A stretch of DNA of 64,000 nucleotides from Mycobacterium hubeiense (GCF_002838065.1 NZ_PIZU01000017.1:21827-85826), one strand, 5' to 3'; shown: positions 47,632 through 57,860, numbered from the stretch's first letter. A program made the numbers and translations. The notes: generated from the sequence alone by a model not told the origin.

Positions 47632-48868
47632 CAGTGCGCGCGGGTTGCAGGCGCTTGGCGCGGTCGAGGCTCCACAGCGCCAGCGCCGACAGCGCCCCGA
47701 CGAGAACCAAACCCGCCCAGACCAATTCACTGACACCCGCACCCCGGGCCGCGGCCAACAACGAGCCGGTGGCCACATTGCCCAACAGGATTCCGACGCC
47801 GACGATGGTGTTGTAAAAGCCGTAGTGAGTGGCCACAAGCCGCCCATCAGCGAGCGCGACGACGGTGTCCATCTCGAACGGAAACACCGCGACAGATCCG
47901 ACCGCCAGAAAGACCGTCGCCACCACCAAAGCGGTGATCCCGGCGACGGTACCGAAACGCGTCCCGTCGGGAACAATGGTCAACGGCATGAACGACACCG
48001 CAAGGATCGTCATGCCTACGACCAGACTGCGCCCTGATCCCCAGCGCGCCGCGAACCAGCGGGTGATGCGCAACTGCCCGGCCACCGCGACCAGCCCGGA
48101 AACCACGAAAAGTACAGCTACGAGCAGTGATTCGGCATGCGGCACCAGATTCGCCGCTTGCAGCGGCAAGGCCAGGTAGATCTGGAAAGACAACACGTAC
48201 GAGCCGATCATCGCCGCCGCGAACGCCAAGAATGAGTGGTTGGCCACCACTACCCGCCAGTTGTCGATGATCGAGGTCTTCTCCGCGGCTGGTTCGGCGC
48301 TGTGCTGTGGCAGTGCGAGCAGCTGCGCCAGGGTCAGCCCGGCGAAGACGAGTGCCGCGGCCAGCGCGGTGATCCGGAAGTCGAACACGACCAAGGCCAG
48401 CCCGACCAGCGGCCCCAAGAGGATGCCCGCCTGATAGAAGATGTTGAACAGGGCAAAGGCCTCGACGCGTCGTTCACCGGCGTCGGCCGCAAGGTAGGCA
48501 CGCACCGCCGGGTTGAACAGTGCTCCGGCAAAACCCGTTGCCGCGGAAGCGATCAGCATCGCAGGCAAGGAGTTGGCCACGGCGAGCAGGCCGAAGCCGC
48601 CCGTCCGCAAGAGACATCCGGCGACGATCAACGGTTTGTAACCGAGTCGGTCCGCGAGCGTCCCGCCAAGGATGAACATGCCCTGCTGGGAGAAGTTGCG
48701 GACCCCGAGCACCAAGCCCACCGCCCACGCCGCCAGCCCCAGCGGGCCCGCGAGGTAGCCGGCCAGATACGGCATCAACATGTAGAAGCCCATGTTGATG
48801 CCGAACTGGTTGATCATCAGCATTCGGCTCGGCACGTCGAAACTGCGGAACTGTGCTAGGAATCCCAT
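47618..48868 (-). CDS. MFS transporter
   Basis: Major-facilitator permease of 416 residues with about twelve helices. The loop 2-3 motif is present as GGTLADRLGYKPLIVAG, and GFAGALFNPAVRAYLAADAG resembles drug-efflux members. The ATG shares one base with the stop of the upstream PLP-enzyme gene (TGATG), so the two are co-translated. A link between the transporter and the amino-acid-type product or substrate of that enzyme is likely but unproven. Confidence 0.9.
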   Translation of the reverse strand: MGFLAQFRSFDVPSRMLMINQFGINMGFYMLMPYLAGYLAGPLGLAAWAVGLVLGVRNFSQQGMFILGGTLADRLGYKPLIVAGCLLRTGGFGLLAVANSLPAMLIASAATGFAGALFNPAVRAYLAADAGERRVEAFALFNIFYQAGILLGPLVGLALVVFDFRITALAAALVFAGLTLAQLLALPQHSAEPAAEKTSIIDNWRVVVANHSFLAFAAAMIGSYVLSFQIYLALPLQAANLVPHAESLLVAVLFVVSGLVAVAGQLRITRWFAARWGSGRSLVVGMTILAVSFMPLTIVPDGTRFGTVAGITALVVATVFLAVGSVAVFPFEMDTVVALADGRLVATHYGFYNTIVGVGILLGNVATGSLLAAARGAGVSELVWAGLVLVGALSALALWSLDRAKRLQPARTVTAP

Positions 48869-49977
48869 CAGCCGGCCACCTCCATCGGGTCGATCACCGT
48901 CTCGCAGCGGGTCCAGGACTGCACCACGTGCTCGCCCGGGTGGGCGATCAGCGCCGGCTCGCTCGGCGGGTCGCGATCGAGCAGTCCGTGTTGACGGCAG
49001 TAGTCGTCGTTGTAGACGGTGTCGAAATAGCGCTGCGGACCATCGGGGAAGACGGCTGCAATCGTGGTTCCGCGCGGGTGATTACGCGCCGCCCAACCGG
49101 CAACGAGCGCGACCGCGCCGACGCTCCATCCGCCACTGGCATAGTGCGTGGCGGCCAATGTGCGGCAGGCCCACACCGCCTCCGCCGGTGCCACCCAGTG
49201 CACTTCGTCGAAGGCCGCGTAGTCGACGTTGCGCGGATAGATGCTCGATCCCAGCCCCCGCATCAGACGCGACGACGCGGGTTGACCGAAGATCGTCGAG
49301 CCGATCGTGTCGACACCGATCAACCGCATGTCCGGGTTGAACTGACGCAGCACTCGCGCGATCCCGGCCGAATGCCCGCCCGTCCCCACCGAGCACACCA
49401 GCATGTCCACCTGACCGAGTTGGGCATTGAGCTCCAACGCGAGCGGCTGATAGGCGTCAACGTTGTCGGGATTGTTGTATTGATCGGGATACCAGGCGTG
49501 TTCGTCGTGGGACAAGAGCTCGGCCACCCGGTCGCGGCGCGCCTGCTGCCAGCCACCGGCGGGATGCGGTTCGGTGACCAGATCGACGTAGGCGCCGAAC
49601 GCCGACAGCATCCGCTGAATGATGGGCTCCATCCCCGGATCGGTGACCAGGGTCACCGGATGCCGGTACATGGTGCCCGCCAGCGCTAGGCCCAAACCGA
49701 ATGTGCCACTGGTTGATTCGATGATTCGTGCACCGGGCTGCAACTCGCCGCGGGCACGGGCGCGTTCCACCATGTGCATGGCGGGCCGGTCTTTCATGCC
49801 GCCCGGATTGAAGCCTTCGAGCTTGGCCCAAAAGCCGCGGTCGCTGCTACTGAATGGCGTGGAAATCCACAGCACCGGTGTGTGGCCGACCATTGTGCTC
49901 GGCTTGCGGTTTCTGCGGAGATCGCGATGTCGTGGCCCCGACAGTTCGGGGGCATGGATGGATAGGGCATGGTTCAT
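48868..49977 (-). CDS. Cysteine synthase-family PLP enzyme
   Basis: Fold-II PLP enzyme of 369 residues. The Schiff-base Lys is in [14 protein letters not shown], the phosphate/substrate loop is [15 protein letters not shown], the glycine loop is [14 protein letters not shown], and the C-terminal region holds [20 protein letters not shown]. It is closer to divergent mycobacterial cysteine synthase/desulfhydrase-like proteins than to CysK or CysM. It could make or cleave cysteine or a non-protein amino acid. The coupled MFS gene hints at export or uptake of that compound. Confidence 0.85.
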   Translation of the reverse strand: MNHALSIHAPELSGPRHRDLRRNRKPSTMVGHTPVLWISTPFSSSDRGFWAKLEGFNPGGMKDRPAMHMVERARARGELQPGARIIESTSGTFGLGLALAGTMYRHPVTLVTDPGMEPIIQRMLSAFGAYVDLVTEPHPAGGWQQARRDRVAELLSHDEHAWYPDQYNNPDNVDAYQPLALELNAQLGQVDMLVCSVGTGGHSAGIARVLRQFNPDMRLIGVDTIGSTIFGQPASSRLMRGLGSSIYPRNVDYAAFDEVHWVAPAEAVWACRTLAATHYASGGWSVGAVALVAGWAARNHPRGTTIAAVFPDGPQRYFDTVYNDDYCRQHGLLDRDPPSEPALIAHPGEHVVQSWTRCETVIDPMEVAG

Positions 49978-50082
49978 GACGTCATTCGCTTCTGCATCGG
50001 AGCCGCACTTGCGCGGCCGCTGAATCGGACAGCGGTCACCAACCGTTCGCGACAGAGGCGCGATCGGCCTGATGCTGACCGT

Positions 50083-50493
50083 TCAGCGACGGGCGATGCA
50101 GAGCCGGGTCAAGAGCTGTTGACCGGCGAGGGTGGCGGGCTGCACCCGCGGTGGACCGCGGATCACCGGAAGGACGCGCCAGATGCACACTCCCGTCGCG
50201 ACGACGACGGCGGCGACCAGGGCCAGCGCCGTCAACGTGGTAGCTGTCCGCGGGAGCACCGCTGAGGCCAGGTCGGGCGCGTGGTGTGTGGTGGCGTCCT
50301 GGATGTGGGGGTGCTCCACGATCGCCGCAGTCTCGTGTCCGGTCGACGCCGCAGTGGCGTGCGGAAGATGGACGGCAGGCGCATCGGACCCCGACATACA
50401 CCAGTCGGAGGCGATGACGAGCACCCAGCACGCGGCCGCCACCGCGATCGCTGACCTCAGCAGCGACCGAGTGCGGGCGTCATCGAACGTCAC
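50083..50493 (-). CDS. LpqS-like copper-associated protein
   Basis: The 136-residue protein has two hydrophobic segments (about 12-30 and 86-108) around a His-rich loop (HLPHATAASTGHETAAIVEH, HIQDATTHHAPD). Its ending, RGPPRVQPATLAGQQ then LLTRLCIARR, matches what I recall of LpqS, a member of the copper-responsive RicR regulon of M. tuberculosis. No lipobox is obvious. It lies directly downstream of a copper ATPase gene on the same strand, which supports a copper role. Confidence 0.7.
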   Translation of the reverse strand: MTFDDARTRSLLRSAIAVAAACWVLVIASDWCMSGSDAPAVHLPHATAASTGHETAAIVEHPHIQDATTHHAPDLASAVLPRTATTLTALALVAAVVVATGVCIWRVLPVIRGPPRVQPATLAGQQLLTRLCIARR

Positions 50494-50554
50494 AATGCAC
50501 CCGACTGTAAGTGGTCGCTGTTCGGGGGGCGAGAAGGACGCGGGCCAAGGTCAT

Positions 50555-50573
50555 GTTGTGACACAGTCGCAAC
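50555..50573. promoter_or_regulatory. 19-bp dyad between copA and the LpqS-like gene
   Basis: GTTGTGACACAGTCGCAAC reads as an interrupted palindrome (GTTG-n-GAC-nnn-GTC-n-CAAC). It lies 15 bases past the copA stop and 62 bases before the LpqS-like start, so it may be an operator or a terminator stem. Confidence 0.35.
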
Positions 50574-50587
50574 CTGGGGTCGACCGG

Positions 50588-52816
50588 TCATCGTGACTGT
50601 GTCGGCTGAAAACCGCGCAGCCGCAGGCTGTTGCTGACCACAAACGCCGAGGAGAACGCCATCGCCGCGCCGGCCAGCATCGGGTTCAGCAGGCCGGCGG
50701 CGGCCAGCGGCAGGGCGGCGACGTTGTAGGCGAAGGCCCAGAACAGGTTGCCCTTGATGGTGGACAACGTCTTGCGGGACAACCGGATTGCGTCGGGCAC
50801 GGCACGCAGGTCACCGCGCACCAGCGTCAGATCGCTGGCTTCGATCGCCACATCGGTGCCGGTGCCCATCGCGAGCCCGAGATCGGCCTGCGCCAGCGCC
50901 GCCGCGTCGTTGACGCCGTCGCCAACCATGGCCACCACCTTGCCCGCGGCCTGTAGTTGTTTGACGGTGGCGACCTTGTCCTGTGGCAACACCTCAGCGA
51001 TGACCTCGTCGATGCCGACCTCTTTGGCGATCGCACGCGCGGTGGCTTCGTTGTCTCCGGTCAACATGATCGGCGTCAGGCCCAGCGCCCGCAGCTGGCC
51101 CACCGCCTCGGCCGACGTCGGCTTGACCGCGTCCGCCACCACGAGCACCGCGCGCGCCTTACCGTCCCACCCGACGGCGACGGCCGTCTTGCCGTCGGCC
51201 TCGGCCTCCTGCATCGCGGCGGTCAGCCGGTCCGGCAGGGGCTGCGACCAATCGGCCAACAGCCGGGGCCGGCCGACGATCACCGCATGCCCGTCGATAA
51301 TACCTTGTACGCCAAGCCCTTCCAGGTTCGTAAAATCCGTGGCCGTCGGCAGTTCACCGACCTTGTCGCGGGCGCCCGCAGCGATAGCCTTGGCGATCGG
51401 ATGTTCCGAAGCGTCCTCCAGTGCGCCCGCAAGCCGCAACGCCTGATCGGGCTGTTCGTCGTCAGCGGTGATCACGTCGAGCAGGGTCATGGCGCCCGTG
51501 GTGACGGTGCCGGTCTTGTCCAGCACGATGGTGTCGATACGCCGAGTCGACTCCAGCACCTCGGGGCCCTTGATGAGAATGCCGAGCTGCGCGCCGCGGC
51601 CGGTGCCGACCATCAGGGCGGTGGGCGTGGCCAGGCCCAGCGCGCAGGGGCAGGCGATGATCAGCACAGCCACCGCGGCGGTGAACGCAGCGGCGACGGG
51701 ACCCCCGGTACCGATCCAGAATCCAAGCGTGGCAACGGATAGCGCGATGACGATCGGCACGAAGATCGCGGAGATCTTGTCGGCCAGCCGCTGTGCCTTC
51801 GCCTTGCCGTTCTGTGCGTCCTCGACGAGCTTGGCCATCTGCGCAAGCTGGGTGTCGGAGCCGATCCGGTTGGCCCGCACCACAAGTCGTCCGCCCACGT
51901 TGACGGTGGCGCCCACCACCTGGTCGCACTGGCCGACCTCCACCGGCACCGATTCGCCGGTGAGCATCGACGCGTCCACGGCCGACGAGCCGTCGATCAC
52001 CACGCCGTCGGTCGCGATCTTCTCGCCGGGGCGGACGATGAACTCGTCGCCGACAGCCAGCTGCTCAACCGGAATACGCTGTTCCACACCGTCTTTCAGT
52101 ACGGCGACGTCCTTGGCGCCCAGTTCGAGCAGTGCGCGCAGCGCGGCGCCAGCCCGCCGCTTCGAGCGGGCCTCGAAATAGCGGCCGGCCAGGATGAACG
52201 TCGTGACGCCGGCGGCCACTTCCAGGTAGATGTTGCCGGTGCCGTCGGTGCGGGAGATGGTGAGCTCGAACGGATGCGTCATGCCGGCCATCCCGGCGGT
52301 GCCCCAGAACAGCGCATAGACCGACCAGCCGAACGCGGCGATGGTGCCCATCGAGATCAGCGTGTCCATGGTGGCGGTGCCGTGCCGCAGGTTGGCCCAC
52401 GCCGCCTGGTGGAACGGCCACGCGCCCCACACCACCACCGGCGCCGCCAGCGTCAGCGACAGCCACTGCCAGTTGGTGAATTGCAGCGCCGGGACCATCG
52501 CCATCGCGATCACCGGCACCGATAGCGCCAGCGAGATCAGCAGCCGCTGACGCAGCGACGCGGTCGGGTCATCCTCGGACGGCGCACCTTCTGGGGCCTT
52601 CGGCGCAGGCAGCGCGGCGGTGTATCCGGCTTGCTCGACGGCCGCCACCAGCTGGTCTGCGGAGATGTCGCCCGCGTAGTCGACGCTTGCCTTTTCGGTC
52701 GCGAAGTTGACCGTTGCGCTGACCCCGTCGAGCTTGTTCAACTTCTTCTCGATGCGCGCGGCACATGAGGCGCACGTCATGCCGCCGATCTGCAGTTCGA
52801 CGTGGCCGGTTGCCAT
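50588..52816 (-). CDS. copA: Copper-translocating P1B-type ATPase
   Basis: Copper exporter of 742 residues. An N-terminal heavy-metal domain has GMTCASC (Cys15, Cys18). Eight predicted helices include the membrane CPC motif [20 protein letters not shown]. ATPase motifs are [20 protein letters not shown], the HP motif [24 protein letters not shown] and [23 protein letters not shown] lies nine bases before the ATG at 52816. It resembles the mycobacterial CtpV/CtpA group. Genes on the same strand upstream encode a His-rich exported protein and a CopZ-like chaperone. Confidence 0.95.
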   Translation of the reverse strand: MATGHVELQIGGMTCASCAARIEKKLNKLDGVSATVNFATEKASVDYAGDISADQLVAAVEQAGYTAALPAPKAPEGAPSEDDPTASLRQRLLISLALSVPVIAMAMVPALQFTNWQWLSLTLAAPVVVWGAWPFHQAAWANLRHGTATMDTLISMGTIAAFGWSVYALFWGTAGMAGMTHPFELTISRTDGTGNIYLEVAAGVTTFILAGRYFEARSKRRAGAALRALLELGAKDVAVLKDGVEQRIPVEQLAVGDEFIVRPGEKIATDGVVIDGSSAVDASMLTGESVPVEVGQCDQVVGATVNVGGRLVVRANRIGSDTQLAQMAKLVEDAQNGKAKAQRLADKISAIFVPIVIALSVATLGFWIGTGGPVAAAFTAAVAVLIIACPCALGLATPTALMVGTGRGAQLGILIKGPEVLESTRRIDTIVLDKTGTVTTGAMTLLDVITADDEQPDQALRLAGALEDASEHPIAKAIAAGARDKVGELPTATDFTNLEGLGVQGIIDGHAVIVGRPRLLADWSQPLPDRLTAAMQEAEADGKTAVAVGWDGKARAVLVVADAVKPTSAEAVGQLRALGLTPIMLTGDNEATARAIAKEVGIDEVIAEVLPQDKVATVKQLQAAGKVVAMVGDGVNDAAALAQADLGLAMGTGTDVAIEASDLTLVRGDLRAVPDAIRLSRKTLSTIKGNLFWAFAYNVAALPLAAAGLLNPMLAGAAMAFSSAFVVSNSLRLRGFQPTQSR

Positions 52817-52838
52817 GGTGCTCTCCTGAAAGTTGATG

Positions 52839-53744
52839 TTAGTGGCCGTGGCCGGTCGCCGGGGCCTGGTCGACGGGCTGCGCGTCGTCAACGGACACGG
52901 TGAACTCGGCGGTGCGCACCACGTCGTCGTGCTTGAACTCGAGGAACAGCCGGTAGCCGCCGCCGCTCGGGAATGTGGTGTGGAAGCCGATGTCGGGGCC
53001 CGCAGGTGTGGTGCCGTCCCCGGGCTCTCCCATCGGGTGCACGTGAAGGTAGGCCAGGTCGGAGGCGCGCAGCGCAACCAGATGGCCGTAGGCGCCCAGG
53101 TAGGGCTGAAGATCGCTGACGGGCTTGCCATTTCGGGTGATCGACAGCGTCAGCTCGGATTCCTCGTTGGCCCGTGGGTGTGCGTTGATGCGCACGGTGT
53201 AGCCGTCGACAGTGGCCGTCGTGGCGGCGGCCGGCAAGGGCCGAGGGTCGTATCGGCCCGCGACGTCCAGGTCCGCGCCCAATGTCAGGGCCTGGCCGCC
53301 GGCCGGGGTGAAGTCAGCGAACACCCGGTAGTCCCCCGCCCTACTGAGATCCAGTGGGACGCTCCAGGTTCCGCTGGCATCCAGTGTCGGATGCACATGC
53401 TGATAGCCCACCATGTCGCGACGGACCACGATCAGATGCAGCTGCTTTTCGTGGCTTTCGACGTAGTTTGTGACCGCGACGCCGTTGGGCCCGATGATGC
53501 GAAAGCGCAGGGGCACTTGGGGACCGGCATCCACGCGCGTTTCGGCGAGCTCGAGGGTGTAGCCGTTCTTTGTGGATGTAAGGCCGTCGGGCAGATCCGC
53601 GCTCGCAGCGCGCGCCGAGGTGTCCTTTGGTTCGACTGCGACATTGCCGCGATCCGGGCCGACGGCGGCCCCGAGCCCGACGGCGGCGGCGAACACCACG
53701 ACAAGGCCGAGCACGAAGCCGGCGATCTTCTGGGGAGCGTTCAC
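52839..53744 (-). CDS. His-rich exported copper-cluster protein
   Basis: The 301-residue protein has one N-terminal helix ([20 protein letters not shown]), either a signal anchor or an uncleaved signal. The exterior part has two beta-rich halves with matching HVHP motifs, [20 protein letters not shown] and [19 protein letters not shown], and ends in GHGH. Metal binding is likely. Such proteins occur beside copA/copZ in mycobacteria, but I know of no tested function. It lies between copZ and copA, with gaps of 13 and 22 bp. Confidence 0.78.
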   Translation of the reverse strand: MNAPQKIAGFVLGLVVVFAAAVGLGAAVGPDRGNVAVEPKDTSARAASADLPDGLTSTKNGYTLELAETRVDAGPQVPLRFRIIGPNGVAVTNYVESHEKQLHLIVVRRDMVGYQHVHPTLDASGTWSVPLDLSRAGDYRVFADFTPAGGQALTLGADLDVAGRYDPRPLPAAATTATVDGYTVRINAHPRANEESELTLSITRNGKPVSDLQPYLGAYGHLVALRASDLAYLHVHPMGEPGDGTTPAGPDIGFHTTFPSGGGYRLFLEFKHDDVVRTAEFTVSVDDAQPVDQAPATGHGH

Positions 53745-53757
53745 TTTCTGCCCTTAC

Positions 53758-53964
53758 TCAGCTGGCCAGCCGGTAGCCGGCCTCTTCGACCGCGCCCCGG
53801 ATCACGTCGGCGTCAATCTGTCGGTCGCTGTCAATCGTGACAGTGCCGCTGTTCAGATCGACATCGACCGCCGCGACGCCGGGGATGCTGCCGACCTCTT
53901 CACGCACCGATGAGGCGCAATGTCCGCAGGTCATGCCCGATACGGTGACGGTGGTGGTGCTCAT
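53758..53964 (-). CDS. copZ: CopZ-like copper chaperone
   Basis: The 68-residue heavy-metal-associated domain protein has the ferredoxin-like fold and Cu(I) site GMTCGHC (Cys13, Cys16). It should pass copper to the CopA ATPase encoded downstream. I chose the ATG at 53964, with GAAAGGA ten bases upstream, over an in-frame start at 54003. A CsoR-type operator is centred about 50 bp upstream. First gene of a copper operon running to the LpqS-like gene. Confidence 0.92.
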   Translation of the reverse strand: MSTTTVTVSGMTCGHCASSVREEVGSIPGVAAVDVDLNSGTVTIDSDRQIDADVIRGAVEEAGYRLAS

Positions 53965-54006
53965 GCGGCGGTCCTTTCTGTGGATCTCTTCCAATGCAGT
54001 CATACC

Positions 54007-54023
54007 ATACCCCCCCAGGGTAT
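54007..54023. promoter_or_regulatory. CsoR-type copper operator
   Basis: ATACCCCCCCAGGGTAT is a GC-centred palindrome (ATACCC-N5-GGGTAT) of the kind bound by CsoR and RicR repressors, which release DNA when loaded with Cu(I). It lies in the divergent copZ/L,D-transpeptidase gap. No csoR gene occurs in the window. Confidence 0.8.
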
Positions 54024-54030
54024 TCCATCC

Positions 54031-54067
54031 GGCTTTATCGAATCTTCATCGAAGGACTAGCGGAGCC
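54031..54067. promoter_or_regulatory. Shared 37-bp element, copy 1 (L,D-transpeptidase side)
   Basis: Two ATCGAA half-sites start at 54037 and 54048, exactly 11 bp apart, followed by ACTAGCGGAGCC. In inverse orientation, 34 of the 37 bases recur upstream of the DUF305 gene (57861-57897). The 11-bp half-site spacing fits an OmpR-family regulator, probably 55343-56083. It begins 8 bp after the CsoR-type site. Confidence 0.7.
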
Positions 54068-54121
54068 ATAGGGGCGGCGAGCAGGCTCGACTAGCAGTAC
54101 GACTGTGAAGGCGGTGTGTAG

Positions 54122-55315
54122 ATGATCCGTCGGCATCGATCTTGGCTGGCGGCCCTTGTGCTGATCCCGGCGATCGCGCTTGCGCTGATTGCGTGCACCG
54201 ACTCCGCTCCCCCGCCGGTGCAGACGATCCCCGACAAGGGCGACCCATTCGACGACCTGCTGGTGCCGAAGCTGCAGGCGTCGGTGACCGACGGCGCGGT
54301 CGGCGTCGAGGTCGCGCAGCCCGTCACCGTGCGGGTCGACGGCGGAGTGCTCGGCCCGGTCAGCATGGTCAATGAAGTGGGCGAGCCGGTGGCGGGCCAG
54401 CTCAGTTCCGACGGGCTGATCTGGTCGAGCGCCGAGCCGTTGGGCTACAACAAGCAGTACACGCTGCGGGCAGAGGCGCTGGGCTTGGGCGGTGTCGCGC
54501 GTAATCAGATGACGTTCCAGACCCGCGCACCGGAGAACCTGACCATGCCCTACGTGTTGCCGAACGATGGTGAGGTGGTGGGCGTCGGGCAACCGGTGGC
54601 GATCCGGTTCGACGAGGACATCCCTAACCGGCTGGCCGCCCAGCAGTCCATCAAGGTCACCACCACGCCTGAAGTTGAGGGCGCGTTCTACTGGCTCAGC
54701 AATCGCGAGGTCCGTTGGCGCCCACAGAATTTCTGGAAGCCAGGGACGACGGTCGAGGTCGCGGTGAACGTTTACGGCGTCGATCTCGGGGACGGGCTGT
54801 TCGGTCAAGACAACGTCACCACCCGCTTCACCATTGGTGACGAGGTCATCGCGACGGCCGACGACAACACGAAGGAACTGACCGTCCGCATCAACGGTGA
54901 ACTCGCCAAGACCATGCCGGTGTCGATGGGCAAGAACAGCACACCGACCAACAACGGCACCTACATCATCGGCGACCGCTACCCGCGCCTGATCATGGAC
55001 TCGTCGACCTACGGTGTACCGGTCAACTCGCCCAACGGATACCGCCTCGAGGTCGACTGGGCCACCCAGATGTCCTACAGCGGAATCTATGTGCACTCCG
55101 CGCCCTGGTCGGTGGGCAGCCAGGGCAACACCAACGTCAGCCACGGTTGCCTCAACGTCAGCCCCAGCAACGCGGTGTGGTTCTTCAACAACACGAAACG
55201 CGGCGACGTCGTCCAGGTCGTGAACACCGTCGGCTCGACCTTGCCGGGTACGGATGGGCTCGGCGACTGGAACATTCCCTGGGAGCTGTGGAAGGCGGGC
55301 AACGCGAGCGCGTGA
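54122..55315 (+). CDS. L,D-transpeptidase lipoprotein
   Basis: The 397-residue peptidoglycan cross-linking enzyme makes 3-3 (DAP-DAP) links outside the membrane. It has a lipoprotein signal with Cys25 in ALIAC, two Ig-like domains (about 50-140 and 141-240) and a YkuD catalytic domain (about 247-380) with [20 protein letters not shown]; Cys343 is the nucleophile and His325/His341 are conserved. Architecture follows LdtMt2/LdtMt5-type mycobacterial enzymes. Upstream lie the shared 37-bp element and, beyond it, the CsoR-type site. The two-component genes follow after 27 bp. Confidence 0.94.
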   Translation: MIRRHRSWLAALVLIPAIALALIACTDSAPPPVQTIPDKGDPFDDLLVPKLQASVTDGAVGVEVAQPVTVRVDGGVLGPVSMVNEVGEPVAGQLSSDGLIWSSAEPLGYNKQYTLRAEALGLGGVARNQMTFQTRAPENLTMPYVLPNDGEVVGVGQPVAIRFDEDIPNRLAAQQSIKVTTTPEVEGAFYWLSNREVRWRPQNFWKPGTTVEVAVNVYGVDLGDGLFGQDNVTTRFTIGDEVIATADDNTKELTVRINGELAKTMPVSMGKNSTPTNNGTYIIGDRYPRLIMDSSTYGVPVNSPNGYRLEVDWATQMSYSGIYVHSAPWSVGSQGNTNVSHGCLNVSPSNAVWFFNNTKRGDVVQVVNTVGSTLPGTDGLGDWNIPWELWKAGNASA

Positions 55316-55342
55316 GGCTTGTTCAGCCGGCGTCGGGGCACG

Positions 55343-56083
55343 ATGACAGGTATGACGGCACATCAGGGTGGCGGCTCGGCCGGGTATCGGGCACTGGTTG
55401 TCGACGACGAGGTTCCGCTGGCCGGAGTGGTGGCCAGCTACCTCAAGCGGGAACACTTCGAGGTCAGCACCGCGCACAACGGGCACCATGCGCTCGCCTT
55501 GGCCTGGGAGAACGACCCCGACGTTGTGGTGCTCGACCTTGCGCTTCCGGGCCTCGACGGCTTGGAGGTATGCCGCCAGCTGCGCACCTTCTCGGATGCC
55601 TACGTGGTGATGTTGACCGCGCGCGACACCGAGATGGACACCATTGTCGGCCTGTCCGTCGGCGCCGACGACTATGTGACCAAGCCGTTCAGCCCCCGCG
55701 AATTGGTGGCACGCATCCGAGCCATGCTGCGCCGTCCCCGCAGCGTCACCCCGGGTAGCGAGGTCGGCCCGGCGCAACCCCCGCGGGTGTTCGGCCCGTT
55801 ACGGGTCGACGTTGCCGGACGGCAGGTGTTCATCGATGATGATCCAATCATGTTGACGCGCACCGAATTCGATGTCTTGGCCGCGCTGTCGGCTCGACCC
55901 GGTGTCGTCTTGAGTCGACGGCAGCTTCTCGACGCGGTCTGGACGCACGACTACGTCGGCAACGAGCACCTCGTCGATGTCCACATCGGCCACCTGCGAC
56001 GCAAGCTCGGCGACGATCCGGCCGCCCCCCGGTTCGTGATCACCGTCCGGGGCGTCGGATATCGAATGGGAGATGGACAGTGA
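55343..56083 (+). CDS. OmpR-family response regulator
   Basis: The regulator has about 246 residues from the ATG at 55343 (a second ATG lies at 55352). The receiver domain has DDEVPLAGVVASYLKR, phospho-acceptor Asp65 in VVVLDLALPGLDG and KPFSPRELV; the winged-helix domain has MLTRTEFDVLAALSARPGVV and HIGHLRRKLGDDP. It is coupled to the kinase gene by GTGA. It is the best candidate to bind the 11-bp-spaced sites at 54031-54067 and 57861-57897. Confidence 0.95.
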   Translation: MTGMTAHQGGGSAGYRALVVDDEVPLAGVVASYLKREHFEVSTAHNGHHALALAWENDPDVVVLDLALPGLDGLEVCRQLRTFSDAYVVMLTARDTEMDTIVGLSVGADDYVTKPFSPRELVARIRAMLRRPRSVTPGSEVGPAQPPRVFGPLRVDVAGRQVFIDDDPIMLTRTEFDVLAALSARPGVVLSRRQLLDAVWTHDYVGNEHLVDVHIGHLRRKLGDDPAAPRFVITVRGVGYRMGDGQ

Positions 56084-57195
56084 CGTCGCCGACGAAGCGC
56101 AGTCCGGGAATCGGGGTCCGGCTGCTGGCGGCCCAGGCCATGGTGCTGCTGGCCGGTGCGGTGACCACCTGGATCGTGGCCGCTGTCGTCGGGCCGCCGC
56201 TGTTTCGCGAACATCTCGAACTCGCCGGAGTACCAGCCGAATCCAGCGAGCAGATGCACGCCGAAGAGGCGTACACATACGCCACCGCGATCTCCATCGG
56301 GGTGGCCTTGGGTGTGGCCGCGTTGGCAGCGCTGGTGGTGACGTGGTACCTCAGCAGGCGGGTGCAACGCTCGGTCACCGAAGTGTCCTCGGCCGCCGCG
56401 GCCGTTGCCGACGGGCGCTACGACGCTCGCGTGTCCCCACCGCGGTTGGGCGACGATTTCGACGCTCTGGCAGAGGCGTTCAATCAGATGGCAGGTCGAC
56501 TCGAATCGGTGGAAGCGACCCGGCGTCGCCTTTTCGGTGACCTCGCTCACGAGATTCGCACACCGGTGTCTGTGCTGGAGGCCTATCTCGAAGCCGTCGA
56601 GGACGGCGTGAAAACCCTTGACCCGGAAACCACCACCCTGTTGCGTGACCAGACCAAGCGGCTGGTCCGGTTTTCCGATGACGTTGCGGCGCTTGCTCAG
56701 GCGGAAGAAGGTGGCGCCCTCATCGCTCCGACTTCGGTGCCGCCCGACACGTTGATCGGCGCCGCGGTGGCCTCGGTGACAGACCGATTCGCAGCCAAGG
56801 GCATTGCGCTCGCATCGGATGTCGACGCGGATCTACCTTGCGTATGGGTGGATCCACAGCGATTCGCCCAAGTGCTGGGCAACCTGCTCGACAACGCCCT
56901 TCGACATACTCCGAGCGGTGGCCGGGTCGACGTGGTTGCCCGCGCAGACCGGGGTCAGCTCCGGATCACCGTGGCAGACAACGGCGACGGAATTGCCGCC
57001 GAACACCTACCGCATGTATTCGAACGCTTCTATCGCACCGATACGGCACGCGACCGCGACCACGGCGGGGCCGGAATCGGCTTGGCGATCACGAAGGCGA
57101 TCGTCGAAGCTCATCAGGGCCGGATCAGCGTGGCCAGCGAAGGCCCAGGGACCGGAACAACTTTCACGGTCACGCTGCCATTCGATCGGAGCTAG
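56080..57195 (+). CDS. Sensor histidine kinase
   Basis: The 371-residue kinase has two membrane helices (about 13-37 and 68-90), a short extracytoplasmic loop of about 30 residues (FREHLELAGVPAESSEQMHA), HAMP, HisKA with FGDLAHEIRTPVSVLEAYLE (His157) and HATPase (NLLDNALRHTPSGG, DNGDGIAAEHLPHVFERFYR, GGAGIGLAITKAI). The small loop does not look like a classical CusS/CopS metal-binding domain. The GTG overlaps the regulator stop as GTGA, and the final TAG shares CTAG with the convergent DUF305 stop. Confidence 0.94.
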   Translation: MTSPTKRSPGIGVRLLAAQAMVLLAGAVTTWIVAAVVGPPLFREHLELAGVPAESSEQMHAEEAYTYATAISIGVALGVAALAALVVTWYLSRRVQRSVTEVSSAAAAVADGRYDARVSPPRLGDDFDALAEAFNQMAGRLESVEATRRRLFGDLAHEIRTPVSVLEAYLEAVEDGVKTLDPETTTLLRDQTKRLVRFSDDVAALAQAEEGGALIAPTSVPPDTLIGAAVASVTDRFAAKGIALASDVDADLPCVWVDPQRFAQVLGNLLDNALRHTPSGGRVDVVARADRGQLRITVADNGDGIAAEHLPHVFERFYRTDTARDRDHGGAGIGLAITKAIVEAHQGRISVASEGPGTGTTFTVTLPFDRS

Positions 57196-57833
57196 AGCTC
57201 GCCGAGAAGCCGCTTCATGGTGTCGATTTCCTGCTGCTGCGTGGTGACGATCGCCCGTGCCATTTCGATCGCCGGCGGATATTGACCGTCGTCGATTTCC
57301 TTCTGCGCCATGGTGATTGCACCCTCGTGGTGCTCTATCATCTGCGTCAGGAACAGCTTGCCGGCTTCGACGCCCTGCGCGTTGTTCAGCGCCGTCATGT
57401 CCTCTTCGGACATCATGCCGGCCATGCCCGACATGCCCGGCATGTCACCGTGTCCCGGGGGCATCGATGACATCGGCGGCATGGGCGGATTGCCCCACTG
57501 CTTCAACCAGTCCTGCATCTGCTGGATCTCGGGGCCCTGGGCGGCCTTGATCTGATTGGCCAGTTCGCTCACTCGAGGATCGATGCCCTGCTTGGCCAGC
57601 AGCATGTCGCTCATTTCGACCGCCTGCTGGTGATGGGGAATCATGTGTTGCGCGAACATCATGTCGGCGTCGTTATGCGCTTCGGCACGCTGCGTGGTGG
57701 TCGGGCTTGCCGCCGCCGACGTGGTGTGCCCCGGTTCGTGCTCCGTCGCAGGTTCGGTCGAATCGCTACACCCGGCCGAGACAACCAGCGCCGTGATGGC
57801 GCCGGCACCGATCAGAACTGTTCGCTTCCACAT
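57192..57833 (-). CDS. DUF305 Met/His-rich lipoprotein
   Basis: The predicted lipoprotein of 213 residues has lipidated Cys22 in VVSAGC. DUF305 is a ferritin-like four-helix fold; the paired motifs are MMFAQHMIPHHQQAVEMSDM and LTQMIEHHEGAITMAQKEID. Between them is a Met-rich stretch, PPMPPMSSMPPGHGDMPGMSGMAGMM, given here only as its composition: about nine Met and one His, well suited to copper binding. It may store or buffer metal outside the cell. The shared 37-bp element lies 28 bp upstream of its ATG. Confidence 0.88.
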   Translation of the reverse strand: MWKRTVLIGAGAITALVVSAGCSDSTEPATEHEPGHTTSAAASPTTTQRAEAHNDADMMFAQHMIPHHQQAVEMSDMLLAKQGIDPRVSELANQIKAAQGPEIQQMQDWLKQWGNPPMPPMSSMPPGHGDMPGMSGMAGMMSEEDMTALNNAQGVEAGKLFLTQMIEHHEGAITMAQKEIDDGQYPPAIEMARAIVTTQQQEIDTMKRLLGEL

Positions 57834-57860
57834 GTCTACGAGCCTTCCGGCGATCCATCA

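Noticed and set aside
49978..50082. Small gene in the gap between the PLP enzyme and the LpqS-like gene
   Set aside because: No open frame with a start, ribosome site and sensible composition is present.
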